In this document: piece by piece, positions 41,684 to 50,494 of the stretch
Position numbering within the stretch: the first letter of the stretch is position 1
Layout: every line of letters begins with the position of its first letter
DNA from: Rhizobiales bacterium Ga0077525
GTDB taxonomy: Bacteria; Pseudomonadota; Alphaproteobacteria; Rhizobiales; Xanthobacteraceae
Length of the DNA stretch: 64,000 nt
NCBI GenBank assembly: GCA_001464835.1
Contig: LNDS01000036.1
Coordinates: 1 to 64,000 of the forward strand
Direction of reading: 5' to 3'
Program-made: the position numbers and the translations under genes
Notes under the pieces: generated by a model
Seen by the model: the letters and a program-made list of their open reading frames with translations, nothing else
Told to the model about the DNA's origin: nothing
The model's database searches: none

Positions 41684-42055
41684 ATGATGAAACGTCCGCT
41701 TGCCGCCACGCTCATCCTCGCCGCCCTCGCCGCGCCGGCGTTCGCCGGCAACTATCCGGTTTCCGGGAAATGGGGGCAAAGCGCCTCGACCGATAAGAAG
41801 CCGATCGATTGCAGCACGCTGCGCGTCATCGCTTTCAACGGCGATCAGCGCACAGACAGCAAAGGCGGCGTGCCGGCCTATCGCAACCGCACGGTCCAAG
41901 CCGCGGGCAGCGGGCAGTACCGCGTCGTCGATGAGTTCACGACCGGCCAGATCGGCAACGCCAAGATGAACTACACCTTGCGCGTGGTCGATGGCGATAC
42001 GGTCGAGATGATGCTGGAAAAAGGCGGCACGGTGCGCTTGCGGAAGTGCAAGTAG
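41684..42055 (+). CDS. Secreted hypothetical protein
   Basis: The 123-residue product has a clear signal peptide (LAATLILAALAAPAFA, cleavage about residue 22), leaving a roughly 100-residue periplasmic domain rich in beta-type sequence. Two cysteines (CSTL near residue 44 and the C-terminal RKCK) could form a disulfide closing the domain. No family recognised. Two Met codons start the frame. It converges with the DUF6101-like gene, 10 bases apart, and stands apart from the 5-oxoprolinase gene by 182 bases that hold nothing evident. Confidence 0.75.
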   Translation: MMKRPLAATLILAALAAPAFAGNYPVSGKWGQSASTDKKPIDCSTLRVIAFNGDQRTDSKGGVPAYRNRTVQAAGSGQYRVVDEFTTGQIGNAKMNYTLRVVDGDTVEMMLEKGGTVRLRKCK

Positions 42056-42065
42056 CCGAGCCGCA

Positions 42066-42638
42066 TTAGTTGCGCGCGATGATCTCGTGTTCGCCGCTGT
42101 GCACCGAGGCACCGGCGTTCAGTTTTCCGCCCTTGCGGCGCGACAGGATCGACGGACGCCTGCGCTGCAAGACACTGTGACGGCGGCGGCGTGGACGCAC
42201 TGTCTCGATACGAACGCCACCCATGCGCGCGAACGGTTCGCGCCAGCCGCCTTTGTCGTCGGACACAAGCTGCGGCACGCCAAGCACGGCGCTCCAGCTG
42301 CGCCATTCGGCCAAGGCCTCGTCTGCCTCGGTCGAGACGAACAGCGGCAGCGCCAGACCCGGATCTTTATGTTCGAGCACGACCGCGACGGTCGCCGCCT
42401 CACCGTTCTCGCCAGCGCTCAGGCGGATCGCCACGCCGGCGAAAGCCGACAGCGGCATGTTGAGCGCCATGTGCATGCCGCCCACCGAACGCCGGATGAC
42501 CAGCCGTTCCCGGAAAAGCTCTATCTGCCGCACCTGTCCATCGGCGGCGGCGTCTCGTGCCGCGAATGCCAAAGGTAGGGCGAACGGGTCGAGCCGCACC
42601 GCGCAGCTCGACCCGGCGGGACATCCGCCACTTCGCAT
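42066..42638 (-). CDS. DUF6101-like protein
   Basis: The 190-residue soluble protein has a central region VRQIELFRERLVIRRSVGGM and LNMPLSAFAGVAIRL that I associate with DUF6101, a family restricted to Hyphomicrobiales; this association is from memory and is moderately sure. The C-terminal 45 residues are very basic (RPRRRRHSVLQRRRPSILSRR). Start chosen at the ATG preceded by GAGG. Function unknown; no signal peptide or membrane segment. Confidence 0.65.
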   Translation of the reverse strand: MRSGGCPAGSSCAVRLDPFALPLAFAARDAAADGQVRQIELFRERLVIRRSVGGMHMALNMPLSAFAGVAIRLSAGENGEAATVAVVLEHKDPGLALPLFVSTEADEALAEWRSWSAVLGVPQLVSDDKGGWREPFARMGGVRIETVRPRRRRHSVLQRRRPSILSRRKGGKLNAGASVHSGEHEIIARN

Positions 42639-42765
42639 TTGACGCCTCAAACTCTCCCTCGCCAGGCTTATGTGCCCAGTCGATACGGGAGATGATGCGC
42701 GAGGCCTGTCGAAAACCGCTTAAAGTTCGCGGTTAATCGGCGTTAGCAAAGCACGCTTCGTGCGC

Positions 42766-42813
42766 CATGATTGACGCGGCGTTGAAATCCATGATTGACG
42801 AGGTGTTGATAAG
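42766..42813. repeat. Imperfect tandem repeat of 24 bases upstream of pmbA
   Basis: Two adjacent 24-base units begin CATGATTGACG and share 19 of 24 bases. They lie in the 297-base gap between the DUF6101-like gene and pmbA, which otherwise shows nothing I can name. The repeat could be a binding site pair or a chance duplication. Confidence 0.6.
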
Positions 42814-42935
42814 ACGGCGCAAAATGTCGGAAATGGCGGTTGCGCCGGCCGCTCCGGGACGCCATTTGCTAGCAATAACGCGCGTCTTCGATAGGATGCG
42901 CTTCGGCTCGTCTCGAATGAAAGTTTTTGAAAACC

Positions 42936-44300
42936 ATGCTCGCACCTGTTGCCTCGCTGTTCGACCAGTCCGCCCTCACCGACCGCGCCGAGCGGCTGGT
43001 TAAGGCGGCGCTCGCCGCCGGCGCCGATACCGCCGACGCGGTCGCGGTGCGCGGCCTGTCGCAATCGATCGAGGTGCGGGACGGCGCGGTCGAAGAAAGC
43101 GAGAGTTCGGAGGGCGACGATCTCGGCCTGCGCGTCCTCATTGGCCGCCGCCAGGCGGTGGTCTCGACCAACGACATGTCCACCGACGGCTACAAGACCC
43201 TGGCCGAGCGCGCGGTGGCGATGGCGCGCGTGGCTTCCGAAGATAAATATGCCGGGCTCGCCGATGAGAGCCAACTGGCGCGCTCGTTTCCCGATCTCGA
43301 CCTGATCGACCGCGCGCTGCCGAGCGTGCAGCAACTGGAACAGATGGCGCGCGCCGCCGAAGAAGCCGGCCTCGCCGTCAAGGGCATCACCAAATCCGGC
43401 GGCGCATCGGCATCCGCCGGCATTGGCGGCATGGTGCTGGTGACCAGCCACGGCTTCCGCGGCGCCTATCTCGGTTCCAGCCACGGCGTGTCGATGACGG
43501 CGATTGCCGGGGAAGGCACCGGCATGGAACGCGATTATGATTATTCCTCCGTTCGCCATGCGGCCGACCTGGAAAGCCCAGAAAAAATCGGCCGCACCGC
43601 CGGCGAACGCGCCATCGAGCGGCTCAACCCGCGCAAGGTGACCACCCGCAAGGTACCGGTGGTGTTCGATCCGCGCGTCGCCAGTTCGCTGGTGTCGCAT
43701 CTGGCCAGCGCGGTGAACGGCGCCTCGATCGCGCGCAAGACCAGCTTCCTGCGCGACAAGATGGGCGCCAAGTTGTTCGCCGACGGCATCCGCATCGTCG
43801 ACGATCCGCACCGCCTGCGCGGCCTGCGCTCGCATCCGTTCGACGGCGAAGGTGTCGCCGGCAAGCGCATGGCGCTGGTCGAGGACGGCGTGCTGACGTC
43901 GTGGATATTGGATTGCGCCACCGCGCGCGAACTCGGCCTGACGACGACGGGCCATGCCTCGCGCGGCGTATCGTCGTCGCCGTCGCCGAGCGCGTCGAAC
44001 CTGCATCTCGAAGCCGGCACGATGACGCCGGCCGAACTGATCGCCGACATCAAGGACGGCTTCTACGTCACCGACCTGATCGGCTCCGGCGTCAACATGG
44101 TGACCGGCGATTACAGCCGCGGCGCATCCGGTTTCTGGATCGAGAACGGAGAGCGCACCTACGCGGTGAGCGAAGTCACCATCGCCGGGCATCTCGCCGA
44201 CATCTTCCGCAGCATGACGCCGGCCAACGACCTGACGTTCAAGCACGGCATCAATGCACCGACCGTGCGGCTGGAAGGCCTGACCGTTGCCGGGCAGTAA
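42936..44300 (+). CDS. pmbA: TldE/PmbA-family metallopeptidase subunit
   Basis: The 454-residue protein belongs to the TldD/TldE family; TldE (PmbA) is the partner subunit that with TldD forms a zinc protease cutting unfolded peptides such as microcin precursors and CcdA. Visible blocks are VRDGAVEESESSEGDDLGLRV near residue 45 (shown in part), NPRKVTTRKVPVVFDPRVASSL and SGVNMVTGDYSRGASGFWIE. It lacks the HExxxH zinc motif of TldD, as expected for TldE. The ATG at 42936 is preferred to an in-frame TTG nine bases earlier. Overlaps the next gene. Confidence 0.92.
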   Translation: MLAPVASLFDQSALTDRAERLVKAALAAGADTADAVAVRGLSQSIEVRDGAVEESESSEGDDLGLRVLIGRRQAVVSTNDMSTDGYKTLAERAVAMARVASEDKYAGLADESQLARSFPDLDLIDRALPSVQQLEQMARAAEEAGLAVKGITKSGGASASAGIGGMVLVTSHGFRGAYLGSSHGVSMTAIAGEGTGMERDYDYSSVRHAADLESPEKIGRTAGERAIERLNPRKVTTRKVPVVFDPRVASSLVSHLASAVNGASIARKTSFLRDKMGAKLFADGIRIVDDPHRLRGLRSHPFDGEGVAGKRMALVEDGVLTSWILDCATARELGLTTTGHASRGVSSSPSPSASNLHLEAGTMTPAELIADIKDGFYVTDLIGSGVNMVTGDYSRGASGFWIENGERTYAVSEVTIAGHLADIFRSMTPANDLTFKHGINAPTVRLEGLTVAGQ

Positions 44301-45090
44301 TCCGCTCACGCTGCGCGACGCGCTCGAGTCGGTCATGCGCGAGGCCGGTGAGCTGGCGCTGCACACGTCGCGCGGCGCGTTCAAGCGCTGGACCAAGGGT
44401 GCCGATCATTCGCCGGTGAGCGAGGGCGACATCGCCGTCAACAATCTGCTGCACGAAAAGCTGCGCGCGCTGGTGCCGCAGGCCGGCTGGCTGTCGGAGG
44501 AGACCGAGGACGATCTCGCCGGCCGCACGGTGCAATGCGCCTGGGTGGTCGATCCGATCGACGGCACGCGCGCCTACATTGCCGGATTTCCGGACTGGAC
44601 CATTTCGGTGGCTTTGGTCGAAGACGCCCGGCCGAGGCTCGCCGCGCTTTATGCGCCGGTGACCGGCGAGATGTTTCTCGCCATCGCCGGCCAGGGCACG
44701 ACACTTAACGGCGTACCGATAGCGGCGAGCGCCGGTGCGGAACTGGCCGGCGCAAGAGCAGCCGGGCCGAAGCGCTATCTCGACCGGCTGGCCGACCTGT
44801 CGCCCGATACCGTGCCGCAGCCGAAGGTGCATTCGCTGGCGCTGCGGCTGACCCGTGTCGCGCATGGCGCGCTCGACCTCGCCTTTGCCTCGCCCGGCAG
44901 CCATGACTGGGACCTTGCGGCGGCCGACCTTCTGGTACACGAAGCCGGCGGGACGATGACCGACCTGGCCGGGCAGGCGCTGCGCTATAACCAGCCTCTG
45001 ACTGCGCACAAAGCGCTGATTGCCGCGGGGAACGCCCGGCATAATACGCTGATCGGCCTGATGCGCGGCCGCCTGCCCGAGTTCGCCTAG
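44287..45090 (+). CDS. Inositol monophosphatase-family phosphatase (CysQ-like)
   Basis: The 267-residue enzyme has the metal-binding motifs of the family: WLSEETEDD, WVVDPIDGTRAYIAGFPDW and SPGSHDWDLAAADLLVHEAGG. These phosphatases hydrolyse inositol phosphate, fructose bisphosphate or 3'-phosphoadenosine 5'-phosphate; which one cannot be decided here. The start seems to be TTG at 44287, inside the last 14 bases of pmbA, with no clear alternative. In Hyphomicrobiales it typically heads this lipopolysaccharide gene run. Confidence 0.88.
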   Translation: MPGSNPLTLRDALESVMREAGELALHTSRGAFKRWTKGADHSPVSEGDIAVNNLLHEKLRALVPQAGWLSEETEDDLAGRTVQCAWVVDPIDGTRAYIAGFPDWTISVALVEDARPRLAALYAPVTGEMFLAIAGQGTTLNGVPIAASAGAELAGARAAGPKRYLDRLADLSPDTVPQPKVHSLALRLTRVAHGALDLAFASPGSHDWDLAAADLLVHEAGGTMTDLAGQALRYNQPLTAHKALIAAGNARHNTLIGLMRGRLPEFA

Positions 45091-45159
45091 ACTCAGCAGT
45101 CGCCCGTGCTAAACCTCGTCCTCGAGTCCGCCGCCGGGACTTCCACGAAGGATCCTGCA

Positions 45160-45408
45160 ATGCCCGACCAGCCTGCCAAGCAACTGCTCCACCTCGTGAT
45201 CGGCGGCGAACTGACCAACCTTTCCGGCACCGAATTCAAGGACCTCGACAAGGTCGAAATGGTCGGCGTCTATCCGAACTACGCCACCGCTTACGTGGCG
45301 TGGAAATCGAAGGCGCAGCAGACCGTCGATAACGCCCATATGCGCTATTTCATCGTCCATCTGCACCGCCTGCTCGACCCGGACAGCGCGGGCGCACGCA
45401 AGGACTAG
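45160..45408 (+). CDS. DUF4170 protein
   Basis: The 82-residue protein matches DUF4170 along its length (DLDKVEMVGVYPNYATAYVAW and TVDNAHMRYFIVHLHRLLDP, quoted in parts). The ATG at 45160 follows AAGGAT. The family is small, soluble, conserved in alphaproteobacteria and of unknown function. Its constant position between the phosphatase and acyltransferase genes of the lipid A/Kdo run suggests a part in envelope synthesis. Confidence 0.9.
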   Translation: MPDQPAKQLLHLVIGGELTNLSGTEFKDLDKVEMVGVYPNYATAYVAWKSKAQQTVDNAHMRYFIVHLHRLLDPDSAGARKD

Positions 45409-45524
45409 CGCCGCCGAAAAAGCGGCGCTGATTTCGGGGTTCACGTCCGGACAATGCGTTTGGAAAAATGCCAGGCCCTGCCATTGAAACTCTCCAGACG
45501 AAAGCCGTTGCCAGGCAGGAGCCG

Positions 45525-46229
45525 ATGTCCCTCTTGAAGCGAATTGTTGCCTCGCCCGTGTTCCTGTCCGCCGCCGGTTCGGTGGCGGCCTGGTATTTGC
45601 GGCTGGTGTGGCACTCCAGCCGCCGCACCATCGAGCCGGCGACGATCTATGACACCGTCGATATGCCGGCGATCATCGCCATGTGGCACGGCCAGCATTT
45701 CCTCTCGCCCTTCATCAAGAAGAAGGGAGCCAGGCACCACATCGCCAAGGTGCTGATCTCCCGTCACCGCGACGGCGAACTCAATGCGCGCGCCGCCGAG
45801 AAGCTCGGCATCGGCACCATTCGCGGCTCGGGGTCACATACCGGCGAGTTCCATCGCAAAGGCGGCGCCGCCGCTTTCGGCGCGATGGTCGATGCGCTGG
45901 CGGAAGGCTACAACATGGCGCTGACCGCCGACGTGCCGAAAGTATCGCGCGTCGCCGGCATGGGCGTCGTCAAGCTGGCGCAGTATTCCGGCCGGCCGAT
46001 CTATCCGATGGCGATTGCGTCGAGCAACCGCATCGATCTGAAGAACTGGGACCGCACCGCGATCAACCTGCCGTTCGGACGCATCGCCTTTGTCGCGGGC
46101 GATCCGATCTACGTCGCGCGCGACGCCGATGACGCGACGCTGCAAGCAACACGGCTGAAGGTCGAGCAGGAACTCAATCGCGTGACGGCGCGGGCTTATG
46201 AGATCGTCGACCGGGGCGGCGCGCCGTGA
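45525..46229 (+). CDS. DUF374 lysophospholipid acyltransferase-family protein
   Basis: The 234-residue protein has an N-terminal membrane segment and the DUF374 acyltransferase core: MWHGQHFLSPFI with the catalytic-type His, VLISRHRDGELNARAAEKLG, RGSGSHTG, and ALTADVPKVSRVAGMG in place of the commoner TPDGPRGP. It likely transfers a fatty acyl chain to a lipid A or phospholipid acceptor at the inner membrane. The ATG at 45525 gives the typical N-terminus; an ATG at 45468 would add 19 residues. The stop overlaps waaA (GTGA). Confidence 0.85.
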   Translation: MSLLKRIVASPVFLSAAGSVAAWYLRLVWHSSRRTIEPATIYDTVDMPAIIAMWHGQHFLSPFIKKKGARHHIAKVLISRHRDGELNARAAEKLGIGTIRGSGSHTGEFHRKGGAAAFGAMVDALAEGYNMALTADVPKVSRVAGMGVVKLAQYSGRPIYPMAIASSNRIDLKNWDRTAINLPFGRIAFVAGDPIYVARDADDATLQATRLKVEQELNRVTARAYEIVDRGGAP

Positions 46230-47554
46230 ACGGCAGGCTCACCTTGGTGCTGCGCGCGTACCGCCTGCTGGCGGCGGCGGCGGCGCCATTGGCACCGCTG
46301 TTGCTGGCGCGGCGGCTCAAGCGCGGCAAGGAAAACGGCGCGCGTCTCGACGAGCGGCGCGGCGGCGGCGGCAATCTTCGGCCGAACGGCGCGCTGGTCT
46401 GGCTGCATGCGGCCAGCGTCGGCGAACTGGCCAGCGCCCTGCCGCTGATCGGCCGCATTGCCGCGCGCGACGTCAATGTGCTGGTGACCACCGGCACGGT
46501 GACGTCAAGCGAATTGGCCGATGAGCGCCTGCCGGCCGGCGTCATCCATCAGTTCCTGCCGCTCGATGCGCCGCGCTTCATGCGCCGTTTTCTCGACCGC
46601 TGGCAGCCCGATCTGGCGCTGTTCGTGGAGTCCGATCTGTGGCCGAACATGATGATCGAGACCTCGCGACGCGGCGTGCCGATGATCCTGATCAACGGGC
46701 GGCTGTCAGACAATTCGTTCAAGCGCTGGCAGCGTCTGCCTAGGACCATCGGCAATCTGCTGCGGCGCTTCGATCTGTGTCTGGCCGGCACCGCCGCTGA
46801 TGCCATGCGCCTCACCGAGCTGGGCGCGCCGCGCGTTCTCATCAGCGGCAATCTCAAGCTCGACGTGCCGCCGCCGCCGGCCGACGCCAACAGCCTGCGC
46901 GCCTTGAGCGACGCCATCGCCGGCCGCCCGGTGATCGCCGCGACCTCGACACATGCCGGCGAGGACGCGCCGATGATCGAGGCGCATGCGCGGCTGCGCA
47001 CCAATTTTCCCGGCCTGCTGACCTTGATCGCGCCACGCCACGCCGACCGCGGCGTAGACATTGCCGAGATCGCGCGGGGCGCCGGGCTCAACGCCGCCTT
47101 GCGCTCGCGCGGCGAATTGCCGAGCCGCAAGACCGACATCTATATCGCCGACACGATGGGCGAACTCGGCCTGATCTACCGCCTGGCGCCGGTCGTCTTT
47201 GTCGGCGGCTCGCTGGTGCAGCATGGCGGGCAAAACCCGATCGAGCCGGCCAAACTCGGCGCCGCCATTCTGCATGGGCCGCATGTCTGGAATTTCGCCG
47301 AGATTTACGACGCGCTCGATCGGGCGCGCGGCGCCGAAGCCGTGCTTGACGCCGAACGGCTGACCGCCGCCTTTGGCGCCATGCTCAACGATCCGAAAGC
47401 CTGTGCACGCAGCGCCGAAGCGGCGCGCAACACCGTCGATGCGCTCGGCGGCGCCCTTGACCGCACGCTGCAATCGCTCGATCCTTACCTGATGCACCTG
47501 TTGCTGCCGCGACAAGGCGGCGCACGCCATCTTCTGGGAAGCAACCATGCGTGA
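46226..47554 (+). CDS. waaA: 3-deoxy-D-manno-octulosonic acid (Kdo) transferase
   Basis: WaaA (KdtA) adds Kdo to lipid IVA at the cytoplasmic face of the inner membrane. The 442-residue product has an N-terminal membrane-associated segment, WLHAASVGELASALPLI, FVESDLWPNMM and INGRLSDNSFKRW in the N-domain, and VVFVGGSLVQHGGQNPIEPA for CMP-Kdo binding. It starts with GTG overlapping the acyltransferase stop. Number of Kdo residues added cannot be told. Confidence 0.95.
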   Translation: MNGRLTLVLRAYRLLAAAAAPLAPLLLARRLKRGKENGARLDERRGGGGNLRPNGALVWLHAASVGELASALPLIGRIAARDVNVLVTTGTVTSSELADERLPAGVIHQFLPLDAPRFMRRFLDRWQPDLALFVESDLWPNMMIETSRRGVPMILINGRLSDNSFKRWQRLPRTIGNLLRRFDLCLAGTAADAMRLTELGAPRVLISGNLKLDVPPPPADANSLRALSDAIAGRPVIAATSTHAGEDAPMIEAHARLRTNFPGLLTLIAPRHADRGVDIAEIARGAGLNAALRSRGELPSRKTDIYIADTMGELGLIYRLAPVVFVGGSLVQHGGQNPIEPAKLGAAILHGPHVWNFAEIYDALDRARGAEAVLDAERLTAAFGAMLNDPKACARSAEAARNTVDALGGALDRTLQSLDPYLMHLLLPRQGGARHLLGSNHA

Positions 47555-48539
47555 CCCGGCCTTCTGGTGGCGTCCGGCGGGACTCGTTTCGAGCCTGCTG
47601 TCGCCGTTCGGCAAGGCCTATGGCGCGGTCGCCGAAAGCCGCATGAGCAGGCTCGGCACCAGCGCCGCCCTGCCGGTTTTGTGCGTCGGCAATTTCACGC
47701 TCGGCGGCGCCGGCAAAACGCCGACCGCGATGATGCTGGCGCAATTGTTGCGCGAGGCCGGCGAGACGCCGTATTTCCTGACGCGCGGCTATGGCGGCAC
47801 GGTCACAAGGCCGCGGCTGGTCAATGCCGAAACCGACGCGGCGAGTATTGTCGGTGACGAGGCACTGCTGCTGGCGCGGATCGCGCCGACCGTGGTGGCG
47901 CGCAACCGCGTCGTCGGCGCCGCCTTCGCCAAGGCCAAAGGCGCCAGCGTCGTCGTCATGGATGACGGCTTGCAGAACGCCTCGCTGGCCAAGGCCTTAG
48001 CCATCGCCGTTATCGACGGGCGGCGCGGCATCGGCAATGGGTGCGTGTTTCCGGCGGGGCCTTTGCGCGCGCCGCTTGCCGCGCAACTCAAGCGCTGCGA
48101 TGCGCTGCTGGTCATTGGCGACGATGTGCGGGCGCGCGATGTGGTCGTGCAAGCCGGCGCGCTGCCGGTGTTTCATGGCCGGCTGGTGCCGGACGCCGCC
48201 GCTGTCACCGCCTTGCGGGCGAGCAAGGTGCTGGCTTTCGCCGGCATCGGCGATCCGGACAAATTCTTTGCCACGGTCGAACAGGCCGGCATCGAGATCG
48301 GCGCGCGCCGGGCCTTTGCCGACCATCATCGCTATAGCGCCGAGGAAGCCGCCGAACTGGTGATGGCGGCGGAACACAAGGCGCTGACCTTGCTGACGAC
48401 GGAAAAGGACCACGCCCGCATGAGCGGCGACCCGGCCCTGGCCGCACTTGCGGTTGAGGCGAAAGTATTGCCGGTGACGCTTGAGGTCGATGAGCGCGAC
48501 GCGCTGCGCGCGCTGGTCATGGGCCGGGTGAAGCGTTAG
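47547..48539 (+). CDS. lpxK: Tetraacyldisaccharide 4'-kinase
   Basis: LpxK phosphorylates the 4' position of the lipid A disaccharide. The 330-residue protein has an N-terminal membrane-interacting helix, the P-loop VGNFTLGGAGKTP at about residues 47-59, the second motif FLTRGYGG, VVVMDDGLQN with the catalytic Asp, and LTTEKDHAR near the C-terminus. It overlaps waaA by eight bases and converges with the DUF2093 gene, overlapping it by four. Confidence 0.95.
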   Translation: MRDPAFWWRPAGLVSSLLSPFGKAYGAVAESRMSRLGTSAALPVLCVGNFTLGGAGKTPTAMMLAQLLREAGETPYFLTRGYGGTVTRPRLVNAETDAASIVGDEALLLARIAPTVVARNRVVGAAFAKAKGASVVVMDDGLQNASLAKALAIAVIDGRRGIGNGCVFPAGPLRAPLAAQLKRCDALLVIGDDVRARDVVVQAGALPVFHGRLVPDAAAVTALRASKVLAFAGIGDPDKFFATVEQAGIEIGARRAFADHHRYSAEEAAELVMAAEHKALTLLTTEKDHARMSGDPALAALAVEAKVLPVTLEVDERDALRALVMGRVKR

Positions 48540-48757
48540 CCCAATTTCTCTTTATGCCGCTGCAACACCGCTTCAGGCGAGATATAGGCCTCCTGGCGAT
48601 CGACGCTCCAGTATTTCAGCTCTTCGAGCGCAATCGGCGCGCCGGTAACGGCGCAGCGCACGAAGCTGCCGGGACGCACCACACGGAAATCGCCGTCGAG
48701 ATATTTCACCTCTGCCTCGCCATTCGGCGGCATTGAATGATCGAAGCGATTAAGCAA
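48536..48757 (-). CDS. DUF2093 protein
   Basis: This 73-residue protein matches DUF2093 (VKYLDGDFRVVRPGSFVRCAVTG, quoted in parts, then LEELKYWSVDRQEAYISPEA). It starts with TTG at 48757, with GGAGG five bases upstream; the in-frame ATG at 48733 has no ribosome-binding site. The conserved Cys and the strand-rich sequence suggest a compact domain. Function unknown; it accompanies lpxK in many alphaproteobacteria. Confidence 0.9.
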   Translation of the reverse strand: MLNRFDHSMPPNGEAEVKYLDGDFRVVRPGSFVRCAVTGAPIALEELKYWSVDRQEAYISPEAVLQRHKEKLG

Positions 48758-48852
48758 GGCAGCCTCCGTTACGGTCCGGCGCGGGGATGTGGGCGAATGT
48801 AGTCGTTCGGTGCTGCCGGCGAAACCCTCAAAACAGGGAATTCCGTCAGGGC

Positions 48853-50418
48853 TTAGCCGAACAAACTGCCCTGCCCGCCGGAACCCTCGCCGCCGCTTTT
48901 GGCGCGCGGCTTTGGTTTGGCCGGCGCTTCGACGACAACGGTTTTGGTGACCACAGTCTGGCGGATAATGACGTCGCCGGAAGCGCCGCCATCGGCCGTC
49001 GCCGCGACGCGGCCGTCGGCAAATTCGATGTCGAGCCGCATGCCGGCCGATACGCCCGCCGCAGCGCGCAATGGATGGCCGTCGCCATCACGCACCAGCG
49101 CAAAGCCGCGCTTGAGCACTTCGCGGTAGGAGAAGGCATTGAGCAGCCGCTCGGCGCGCTCGATGCGCACCTGATGCTGCTTCAGAAGCGCCAAGGTCGC
49201 GCGCTGCGAGCGTTCGCCGAAGGCAGCCACACGTTCGCGCGCCCGCTCGATGCGCGCCACATGCGCCTGCGCATTGGCGACGAGACTGGCCTTCAGCCTT
49301 TGGTTCAGGCTGCTGTAGCGCTCGCGCCGCCGCTCGACCGTGTTCGATAAAAGTTGCGGCGCCAGCCGCGAGGCGATGCGCGAATACTGCGTGTGATGAA
49401 CCTGGGCATTGGCGCGCAGCGCGCGCGGCAGGCGCTCGGCGAGACTATCGAGCGACTGACGCGGCTCGGCGAGAATGTCCTTCGGAAGCGCGCGCGTAAG
49501 CATTGTCAGTTCGCGGCGGTGACGCTCCATGCCGCGCTGCCAGCAGGCATATTTACGGTTGCCCAGCGCGTTGAGCGTCGCCAGCAGTTCGGAGCGCACC
49601 GGCACCGCCATTTCAGCGGCCGCCGTCGGCGTCGGTGCACGCCGATCGGAGGCAAAGTCGATCAGCGTAATGTCGGTCTCGTGGCCGACCGCCGAGATCA
49701 AAGGGATCATGCTGGCGGCTGCGGCACGCACGACGATCTCTTCGTTGAACGACCACAGGTCTTCCAGCGAGCCGCCGCCACGCGCGACGATGATGAGATC
49801 GGGACGCGGGATCGGCCCGCGTTCGGCGAGCGCATTGAAGCCGGCGATGGCATTGGCCACCTCGCCGGCGGAGGCTTCGCCCTGCACGCGCACCGGCCAG
49901 ACCAGCACATGGCGCGGAAAGCGGTCGGCGAGCCGGTGCAGAATATCGCGGATGACGGCGCCGGTCGGCGACGTCACCACGCCGATCACTTCGGGCAGAA
50001 ACGGAATGAGCTGCTTGCGCGCCTCGTCGAACAGGCCCTCGGCGGCGAGCTTCTTCTTGCGCTCCTCGAGAAGCTTCATCAGCGCGCCGACGCCGGCCGG
50101 CTCCAGGCTGTCGATGACGATCTGGTATTTCGACGAGCCGGGGAACGTCGTCAGCTTGCCGGTGACGATAACGTCGAGGCCTTCTTCCGGCTTGACCCGC
50201 ATGCGGGCGAAATTGCCCTTCCAGATCACGCCTTCGAGGACGGCCTTGTCGTCCTTGAGGCGGAAATAGCAATGGCCGGAGGGCGAGGCGCCCTTGAAGC
50301 CGGAAATCTCGCCGCGCACCCGCACGAAACCGTAGGCGTCCTCAACCGTGCGCTTGAGCGCCGAGGACAGCTCGGAAACGGTCCATTCTACAATGTTGCT
50401 GGGGGCAGCTTCCGGCAT
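48853..50418 (-). CDS. xseA: Exodeoxyribonuclease VII large subunit
   Basis: XseA is the catalytic large subunit of the single-strand exonuclease VII. The 521-residue product has the N-terminal OB fold ([27 protein letters not shown]), the core block [34 protein letters not shown] and [23 protein letters not shown] (quoted in parts), then a long coiled coil. The last 70 residues are a low-complexity extension ending in a Gly/Ser-rich tail. It is divergent from purD. The small subunit gene xseB is not in the window. Confidence 0.95.
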   Translation of the reverse strand: MPEAAPSNIVEWTVSELSSALKRTVEDAYGFVRVRGEISGFKGASPSGHCYFRLKDDKAVLEGVIWKGNFARMRVKPEEGLDVIVTGKLTTFPGSSKYQIVIDSLEPAGVGALMKLLEERKKKLAAEGLFDEARKQLIPFLPEVIGVVTSPTGAVIRDILHRLADRFPRHVLVWPVRVQGEASAGEVANAIAGFNALAERGPIPRPDLIIVARGGGSLEDLWSFNEEIVVRAAAASMIPLISAVGHETDITLIDFASDRRAPTPTAAAEMAVPVRSELLATLNALGNRKYACWQRGMERHRRELTMLTRALPKDILAEPRQSLDSLAERLPRALRANAQVHHTQYSRIASRLAPQLLSNTVERRRERYSSLNQRLKASLVANAQAHVARIERARERVAAFGERSQRATLALLKQHQVRIERAERLLNAFSYREVLKRGFALVRDGDGHPLRAAAGVSAGMRLDIEFADGRVAATADGGASGDVIIRQTVVTKTVVVEAPAKPKPRAKSGGEGSGGQGSLFG

Positions 50419-50494
50419 CGGTTCCGAATCTCTTGCAGGGGTCGGAAGGCATGTTACACCACACGTCGATCATCCCATAAAGCGCGGCTTTTCC

